DNA of 64,000 bases from Geobacter sp. SVR (lineage in GTDB: Bacteria; Desulfobacterota; Desulfuromonadia; Geobacterales; Pseudopelobacteraceae), in assembly GCF_016865365.1 (NCBI RefSeq), contig NZ_AP024469.1, positions 1-64,000 on the forward strand, read 5' to 3'. The position numbers and the translations under genes are program-made. The notes under the pieces were generated by a model. That model had not been told where the DNA came from and did no database searches. It saw nothing but the letters and a program-made list of their open reading frames with translations. Shown piece by piece: positions 58,049 through 64,000 of the stretch (its first letter is position 1; the number at the start of each line of letters is the position of its first letter).

Positions 58049-58356
58049 ACGCCCCTGCAGGGCCATCAGCCATAAAAGAAAGAACCACTCTCCCAGGACT
58101 TCGACAGCATCCCCACCCGGGCCGATCTCCACGGCAGCGCCGGAGCAGGTCCCCAATCCGCACTCATCACACGGGACGCCGCACCCGAGCCGTGTTCTCC
58201 TGCCCATCCGTTGCAGCCGCCCGTTGTTCATTCATGGTCAGCGTGGCCGGTGTTTTAGCGTTGGATTTTCACATCAGCTTGTTATAATTTATCATTTGTC
58301 TCTCAGAACGGATGTCATCCCTGCCGGCCGGTGATCCTGCGGCCGTTGGAGCATAT
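58049..58356 (+). other. Intergenic stretch with glgA promoter
   Basis: This 308-base region between the HD-GYP gene and glgA has no ORF with coding signals. The only feature I recognise is a promoter: TTGGAT (58261-58266) and TATAAT (58283-58288) with a 16-base spacer, about 70 bases before the glgA start. The first 200 bases are GC-rich and unremarkable. Confidence 0.5.
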
Positions 58357-59877
58357 ATGAAGAAGTCTCACGAATCTCTCTCCATCCTGTTTACCGCTGC
58401 CGAGGCCGCCCCCTTTGCCAAGGAGGGGGGGCTGGGGGACGTGGTAGGTGCCCTGCCCAAATACCTGGCTGCCATGGGGCATGATGTGCGGGTGGTGATA
58501 CCGCGCTACTACGGCATTGACCGCGACAAGTTCCAGCTGCGTCTGCTGCCCGGCGTGCTGGTGGTGCCGATGGGCATCATCGGATACCAGTACTGCGGTG
58601 TCTATGAGGGGCGTCTGCCCGGCAGCGACGTTCCGATCTACTTCCTGGAGCACGAAGGCTACTATGGCCGGGCCGGCCTGTACCAGCAGGACGGCCGCGG
58701 CTATATGGACAATGACAACCGTTTCGTGTTTCTTTCCAAAGCGTCACTGGAGCTGTGCAAGATGCTCCGCTTCACGCCGGACGTGGTGCATGCGCACGAC
58801 TGGCACACCGCTGCCGCTGCATTCCTGCTCAACACATCCTACCGGCACGACCGCTTCGTGGGCGAGGCGGGTTCGCTTCTGAGCCTGCACAACATGCAGC
58901 ACCAGGGTAATTTCTATCCGGGGCTGATGGAGGTACTGGGTATCGGCTGGAAGCACTTCAACTATCTGGAGCTGGAAAAGGACGACCAGGTCAACCTGCT
59001 CAAGGGGGGCATATACCACGCCACCTTGCTGAATACGGTCAGCCAGGGCTATGCCGCCGAAATTCAGACGCCGGAGCATGGCTGGGGGCTGGAAGGGGTA
59101 TTGGCGGAGCGCAGGGCCGACCTGTTCGGGATTCTGAACGGCGTCGACTATCAGGAGTGGAATCCGGAAAGCGATCCCTTCATTGCCGCCACCTACTCGG
59201 CGCGTACCGTAAAAGCGGGCAAAGCCGCCTGCAAGCGCGACCTGCAGGCAATCATGGGATTGCCCCAGCGGGCAGACGTGCCGCTTCTGGGAGTGGTGTC
59301 CCGCATGGTCAGGCAGAAGGGGACCGATATCCTGGCCGAGGCGATCCACCGTATCCTGGAGATGGACGTACAGTTCGTGGTGGTGGGTAATGGCGAGCCT
59401 TGGGCCCACTTCTATTTCGGCGATATCGCCGCCATGTACCCCGAAAAATTCGCCTGTTTCATCGGATACGACGAATCCCTGGCTCACAAGGTCGAAGCCG
59501 GGGCCGATTTTTTCGTGATGCCTTCCGCCTTCGAGCCGTGCGGCCTGAACCAGATGTACAGCCTGGCCTACGGCACCCCTCCCATCGTGCGTGCGACCGG
59601 CGGACTGGAGGACAGCGTGCAGAACTTCGACGAAACGCGCCTAGCCGGCACCGGCTTCAAGTTCCGGCACCACAGCGCCGCCGCACTCTTCGATACGGTC
59701 GGCTGGGCGGTCTACACCTACTACAACAATCCCAAAGGGTTGGCTGCCCTGATAAAGAACGGCATGGCGCAACGCTTCACCTGGGAGGATGCCGCCTCCC
59801 GGTACGAAGAGCTCTACCGGTTGGCCATACGCCGCCGGAGAGGTGAAGAGTATTACCGCAACCGCTTCGGCGGCTAG
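58357..59877 (+). CDS. glgA: Glycogen synthase (ADP-glucose)
   Basis: GlgA adds glucose from ADP-glucose to alpha-1,4-glucan. The 506 residues match the GT5 family. The N-terminus holds KEGGLGDVVGALPK, the ADP-glucose-binding motif. The C-terminal domain has SAFEPCGLNQMYSLAYGTPP, with the catalytic Glu, and VRATGGLEDSV. GGAG lies 7 bases before the ATG at 58357, preferred over 58312. No other glg genes are next to it; it ends 71 bases before metF. Confidence 0.96.
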   Translation: MKKSHESLSILFTAAEAAPFAKEGGLGDVVGALPKYLAAMGHDVRVVIPRYYGIDRDKFQLRLLPGVLVVPMGIIGYQYCGVYEGRLPGSDVPIYFLEHEGYYGRAGLYQQDGRGYMDNDNRFVFLSKASLELCKMLRFTPDVVHAHDWHTAAAAFLLNTSYRHDRFVGEAGSLLSLHNMQHQGNFYPGLMEVLGIGWKHFNYLELEKDDQVNLLKGGIYHATLLNTVSQGYAAEIQTPEHGWGLEGVLAERRADLFGILNGVDYQEWNPESDPFIAATYSARTVKAGKAACKRDLQAIMGLPQRADVPLLGVVSRMVRQKGTDILAEAIHRILEMDVQFVVVGNGEPWAHFYFGDIAAMYPEKFACFIGYDESLAHKVEAGADFFVMPSAFEPCGLNQMYSLAYGTPPIVRATGGLEDSVQNFDETRLAGTGFKFRHHSAAALFDTVGWAVYTYYNNPKGLAALIKNGMAQRFTWEDAASRYEELYRLAIRRRRGEEYYRNRFGG

Positions 59878-59948
59878 CTGGGCGAATCACCCCGGGACTG
59901 GGCCACGCAGTTTCCGGTTATCCTAACGCTGTCTGAAAACGAGATCAG

Positions 59949-60818
59949 ATGAGAATCATTGATACGATCGTACCGAACCGCCCGTTTTTTTCGCTGGAAT
60001 TTTTTCCCCCCAAGGAGAAGGCCGAGTGGCCGGCATTTTTTCAAGCCGTGGAGCGCCTGGCGGGCCTTGGGCCGCTGTTCGCCTCCGTGACCTACGGCGC
60101 CGGAGGAAGCACCCGGGACGATACCCTGGAGATCGTAACGCGGCTGCAGCGCGATCATGGTCTGGAGACCATGGCCCATCTCACCTGTATCGGTGCTTAC
60201 CGGGGGGCACTGCTGAAGTTCCTGGATGCCCTGGCCGCGGCCGGCGTTACCAATATCCTGGCCCTGCGGGGCGATCCTCCCAAGGAAGTCCCCCCGCTGT
60301 TTTCGGCCTGCGGCACGCTGCGATATGCCTCGGACCTGGTGGCCTTTATCAGTAAAGCACATCCCGGCCTGGGGCTGGCGGTGGCCGGATACCCCGAACC
60401 ACATCCCGAGGCGGAAAGCGCCGAATCCGATCTGTCCCATCTCAAACTGAAACTGGACAACGGCGGAGATTTCGCCATCACCCAGCTCTTTTTCGACAAT
60501 CGGCTCTACTTCGATTTCGTCGCCCGGGCCCGGGCCCGGGGTATTACCAAGCCGATCGTCCCCGGCATCCTGCCGGTGGTCAGCCTCAAGGTAATCAAGC
60601 GGATCGTTTCCCTGTGCGGCGCCTATATCCCCCCCGCATTCCTGGCCGAACTGGAGGAGGCCGATGCACGGGGCGGTGCGGCTGCGGTGCAGCAGGCGGG
60701 TATCGCCCACGCACGGCGCCAGGTACGGGAGCTGCTGGCCGACGGCGTGCCGGGCGTCCATCTTTACACGCTGAATCGGGCCGAAGCGGTCCTGGAATTG
60801 ACGGAGGGGCTGTTATGA
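59949..60818 (+). CDS. metF: 5,10-methylenetetrahydrofolate reductase
   Basis: MetF reduces 5,10-methylene-THF to 5-methyl-THF, the methyl donor for methionine synthase, using a flavin. The 289 residues match the TIM-barrel family: FFSLEFFPPKEKAEW, then FASVTYGAGGSTRD and MAHLTCIGAY. CGDPP-type folate loop reads LALRGDPPKE. The stop overlaps the metH start (ATGA at 60815-60818), so the two are coupled. Confidence 0.96.
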   Translation: MRIIDTIVPNRPFFSLEFFPPKEKAEWPAFFQAVERLAGLGPLFASVTYGAGGSTRDDTLEIVTRLQRDHGLETMAHLTCIGAYRGALLKFLDALAAAGVTNILALRGDPPKEVPPLFSACGTLRYASDLVAFISKAHPGLGLAVAGYPEPHPEAESAESDLSHLKLKLDNGGDFAITQLFFDNRLYFDFVARARARGITKPIVPGILPVVSLKVIKRIVSLCGAYIPPAFLAELEEADARGGAAAVQQAGIAHARRQVRELLADGVPGVHLYTLNRAEAVLELTEGLL

Positions 60819-63800
60819 ACAACGACATTCTGAACGCGCTGTCCCGGCGCATTCTGGTCATCGACGGTGCCATGGGCACCCAGCTCCAGGCGCGGGAGCT
60901 GACGGCCGCAGACTTTGGTGGCCCCGACTACGAGGGATGCAATGAACACCTGGTGCTGACCCGCCCCGATGTGATCGAGGAGGTGCATCGGGACTATCTG
61001 GCCGCCGGGGCCGATATCATCGAAACCGACTCCTTTGGCGCCACCTCCATCGTGCTGGCCGAGTACGGCCTGGAGGCCAAGGTCCACGAGATCAACCGCC
61101 GGGCCGCGGAAATCGCCCGCACCGCCTGCGACTCTTTTGCCACGCCGGAGCGGCCCCGCTGGGTGGCTGGCTCCATGGGCCCCACTACGCGCACCATCTC
61201 GGTTACCGGCGGCGTCACGTTCGACCAGTTGGCGCAGGCTTTCCGGGAACAGGCCCTGGGGCTTCTGGCAGGCGGCGTGGACCTGCTGCTTCTGGAAACG
61301 GCCCAGGACACCCTGAATCTCAAGGCAGCAGCCGAGGGAATCCGCCTGGCCTTTGACGAGGCCGGACAACGGGTGCCGCTGATGATATCCGGCACCATCG
61401 AAGCCACCGGCACCATGCTGGCCGGACAGGGGGTGGAGGCGCTTTACGCCAGCGTCGCCCATCTGGAGGACAGCCTGGGGCTGATCAGCATCGGCCTGAA
61501 CTGCGCCACCGGACCGGAGTTCATGACCGACCACCTGCGGACCCTGTCGGCCGCGGCCGCCTGTTGCGTCTCGGTCTATCCCAATGCCGGGTTGCCGGAC
61601 GAGAATGGCTGCTATGCCGAATCGCCCGAATCCCTGGCCGCTAAACTGGCCCGCTTCGTGGAGCAGGGATGGATCAACATAGTTGGTGGCTGCTGCGGCA
61701 CCACCCCGGCCCATATTGCCGCCATTGCCGCTCTGGTGGCGGGCAGGCCGCCCCGCCGCCGGCCCGGATCGCATCGCCGGGTAGTGAGCGGCATCGAGCC
61801 GCTGTTCGTGGAGGATGAGAACCGCCCGATCCTGGTGGGGGAACGGACCAACGTGATCGGCTCGCGCAAATTCAAAAACCTGATCATCGACGGGAAGTTC
61901 GAGGAGGCGGGCGAGATCGCCCGTGCCCAGGTGCGGAGCGGAGCCCAGGTGATCGACGTGTGCGTGGCCAACCCGGACCGGGACGAGGCGGCCGACATGG
62001 AGCAGCTGCTGGAGTTCCTGCCCCGCAAGGTGCGGGTGCCGTTCATGATCGACAGCACCGATGCAGCGGTGATGGAGCTGGCGCTTACGCGGCTCCAGGG
62101 CAAGTGTCTGCTTAACTCGGTCAACCTGGAGGACGGGGAGGAGCGCTTCGCCCGCGTGGCGCCGCTGGTGCGCCGCTTCGGCGGGGCTCTGGTGGTGGGG
62201 TGCATCGATGAGGACCGGCAGCAGGGCATGGCAGTGACCAGGAGCCGCAAACTGGAGATCGCCCGGCGCTCCTTTGACCTGCTGACCGGAAGATACGGCC
62301 TGCGGCCCGAAGATTTGGTCTTTGATCCGCTGGTCTTTCCGGTGGGGAGCGGTGATGAGAATTACATCGGCTCGGCCGTGGAAACCATCGAGGGGGTACG
62401 GCTCATCGCCGAAGCGTTCCCCCGCAGCGCCACCATTCTGGGGATTTCCAACGTCTCCTTCGGCCTGCCCGCTGCCGGGCGTGAGGTGTTAAATGCGGTC
62501 TTTCTCCATCATTGCGTCAAGGCTGGCCTGAGTTATGCCATCGTCAACGCCGAAAAGCTGGAACGCTACGCCTCGCTGGCCGAGGAGGAACGGCACCTGG
62601 CCGAGGACCTGATCTTCTGGCGGGGAAGCGACCCGGTGGCCGCCTTTGCCGCCGCCTTCCGGGACAAGAAGCCCGTTTCCCACGCTCCAGCGGCCGAGCT
62701 CCCCTTGGATGAGCGCCTGCCGCTGTACATCATCGAGGGGAGCAAGGAGGGATTGACCGCCGACCTGGATGCGGCCCTGGCCCGAGGTGATCGGCCCCTG
62801 GATATCATCAACGGCCAGCTCATGGCCGGCATGGCGGAAGTGGGAAGGCTGTTCAACGACAATCAGTTGATCGTGGCGGAAGTACTCCAGTCTGCCGAGG
62901 CCATGAAGGCGGCCGTGGCGCACCTGGAGCCGCATTTGGAAAAAAGTGAGACCGCCACCAAGGGCACGCTGCTGCTGGCCACGGTCAAGGGGGATGTGCA
63001 CGATATCGGCAAGAACCTGGTGGAGATCATCCTGTCCAACAACGGTTTCAAGGTGGTCAACCTGGGCATCAAGGTGCCGCCGGAGGAGCTGATCGCAGCA
63101 GCCCGCCGCGAACATCCCGATTTTATCGGCCTCTCCGGCCTGCTGGTGAAGAGCGCCCAGCAGATGACAGTAACGGCCGCTGATCTGCGCGCCGCCGGCG
63201 TCGACGCGCCGCTCCTGGTCGGGGGAGCGGCCCTGTCTCGGGCCTTCAGCGATACGCGCATTGCCCCTGAATACGGCGGTCCGGTGCTGTATGCCAAGGA
63301 TGCCATGGATGGCCTGGCCATTGCCAACCAACTGGCCGATCCGGCGCAACGGACCGGTTTGCTGCACGACCTGGCCGAGCGTCAGGAAAAGGCCCGCGGC
63401 GCAGCTTCGACCCGGGCGGCGAACCGGCAACCGGCCGATAGCAGCGGGGGGCGCTCCGCTGTCCGCCCTGATGCACCGATCCCGGCTGCGCCGGATTACG
63501 AACCGCACCTGCTGCGGGATATCCCCCTGGCAGAGGTGGTCCCGTACCTGAACCGGCAAATGCTGTATACCAAACATCTGGGACTGTCCGGAGTGGTGGA
63601 GCGGCTGCTGACCGAGGGGGACGACAAGGCGCTCAAGCTGCACCGGGCCGTGGAGGATCTGCTGGCCCGCGCCGAGGGTGAAGGGTGGATCAGACCCCAG
63701 GCCCTGTACCGTTATTTCCCGGCCAACGGAGCCGGCAGCGAACTGATCCTGTTCGCCCCCGATGGCTCGGATCAGGAGGCGTTGCGTTTCGATTTTCCCC

Positions 63801-64000
63801 GCCAGGCAGCGGGGGAAAGGCTCTGCCTGGCTGATTTCGCTCGCCCCTTCGAGGGGGGAGAGCGAGACAATGTGGCCCTGTTCGTGGTCACCTGCGGACT
63901 GGGGGTGCGGGAGAGGGCCGAAACCTTGAAGCACCAGGGTGAGTTCCTGCAATCCCACCTGCTGCAGGCCCTGGCCCTGGAACTGGCCGAGGCCACGGCC
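60815..64000 (+). CDS. metH: Cobalamin-dependent methionine synthase (partial, runs off the window)
   Basis: MetH transfers a methyl group from 5-methyl-THF through cobalamin to homocysteine. The frame is open from 60815 to the window end (1062 codons, no stop). The homocysteine domain (about 1-320) begins ILVIDGAMGTQLQ, has LNCATG and the zinc site GGCCGTTP. The pterin-binding domain (about 330-610) has VGERTNVIGSRKF. A cap domain and the B12 domain follow, with GDVHDIGKNLVEIIL carrying the cobalamin-ligand His. The final residues belong to the reactivation domain, so little is missing. It overlaps metF by 4 bases. Confidence 0.96.
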   Translation, partial: MNNDILNALSRRILVIDGAMGTQLQARELTAADFGGPDYEGCNEHLVLTRPDVIEEVHRDYLAAGADIIETDSFGATSIVLAEYGLEAKVHEINRRAAEIARTACDSFATPERPRWVAGSMGPTTRTISVTGGVTFDQLAQAFREQALGLLAGGVDLLLLETAQDTLNLKAAAEGIRLAFDEAGQRVPLMISGTIEATGTMLAGQGVEALYASVAHLEDSLGLISIGLNCATGPEFMTDHLRTLSAAAACCVSVYPNAGLPDENGCYAESPESLAAKLARFVEQGWINIVGGCCGTTPAHIAAIAALVAGRPPRRRPGSHRRVVSGIEPLFVEDENRPILVGERTNVIGSRKFKNLIIDGKFEEAGEIARAQVRSGAQVIDVCVANPDRDEAADMEQLLEFLPRKVRVPFMIDSTDAAVMELALTRLQGKCLLNSVNLEDGEERFARVAPLVRRFGGALVVGCIDEDRQQGMAVTRSRKLEIARRSFDLLTGRYGLRPEDLVFDPLVFPVGSGDENYIGSAVETIEGVRLIAEAFPRSATILGISNVSFGLPAAGREVLNAVFLHHCVKAGLSYAIVNAEKLERYASLAEEERHLAEDLIFWRGSDPVAAFAAAFRDKKPVSHAPAAELPLDERLPLYIIEGSKEGLTADLDAALARGDRPLDIINGQLMAGMAEVGRLFNDNQLIVAEVLQSAEAMKAAVAHLEPHLEKSETATKGTLLLATVKGDVHDIGKNLVEIILSNNGFKVVNLGIKVPPEELIAAARREHPDFIGLSGLLVKSAQQMTVTAADLRAAGVDAPLLVGGAALSRAFSDTRIAPEYGGPVLYAKDAMDGLAIANQLADPAQRTGLLHDLAERQEKARGAASTRAANRQPADSSGGRSAVRPDAPIPAAPDYEPHLLRDIPLAEVVPYLNRQMLYTKHLGLSGVVERLLTEGDDKALKLHRAVEDLLARAEGEGWIRPQALYRYFPANGAGSELILFAPDGSDQEALRFDFPRQAAGERLCLADFARPFEGGERDNVALFVVTCGLGVRERAETLKHQGEFLQSHLLQALALELAEATA

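Overview
The window begins at dnaA and looks like the replication-origin end of a chromosome of moderately high GC. Gene content points to a deltaproteobacterium of the Geobacter/Pelobacter group (Desulfuromonadales). Indicators are dnaA-dnaN-recF-gyrB-gyrA followed by a HEAT protein and gpsA, a single-polypeptide pyruvate:ferredoxin oxidoreductase, LPS heptose genes, an HD-GYP protein with a C-terminal hemerythrin domain, and a DUF47-Pit phosphate pair. The species call is inference from gene content, not a database match.

Layout. 0-9 kb: replication core, with DnaA boxes before dnaA and a probable oriC between dnaA and dnaN. 9-16.5 kb: HEAT-repeat protein, gpsA, ispF, a CbpA-type DnaJ, rmuC, protoporphyrinogen oxidase. 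16.5-26.5 kb: an accessory-looking stretch of short, often divergent units (DUF1697, MFS efflux, TauE/SafE with LysR, DUF2461, AlkD-like, ArsR facing a 24-codon ORF, aldo/keto reductase plus ferredoxin-nitroreductase, LysR with LysE). 26.5-33.6 kb: radC, DUF47-Pit, DUF2062, an EndoQ-like PHP nuclease, two PpiC/SurA-type lipoproteins. 33.7-41.2 kb (minus strand): a degenerate double receiver, the heptose cassette hldE-unknown-gmhA-glycosyltransferase, mreB and a membrane histidine kinase. 41.3-49.3 kb: ileS-lspA, an interspersed hairpin repeat, a nucleosidase, tRNA-Ser(GGA), SRP RNA, dnaX-ybaB-recR. 49.3-64 kb: PFOR, an SDR-type epimerase, a MagIII-like glycosylase, a candidate small RNA, folK, a YHS protein, transaldolase, HD-GYP-hemerythrin, glgA, metF and metH, which is cut by the window end.

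The window combines replication and repair, envelope construction, phosphate uptake, central carbon (PFOR, transaldolase, glycogen) and one-carbon/methionine metabolism. The most interesting non-textbook signals are a possible small RNA with a C-rich loop before folK, a promoter/dyad/24-codon ORF facing arsR, an A10 slippery run near the 3' end of dnaX, two intergenic inverted TTAACC-type repeats, and a conserved-looking protein of unknown function inside the heptose operon. Coordinates of starts were chosen from ribosome-binding sites and family starts, by eye. No similarity search was run.
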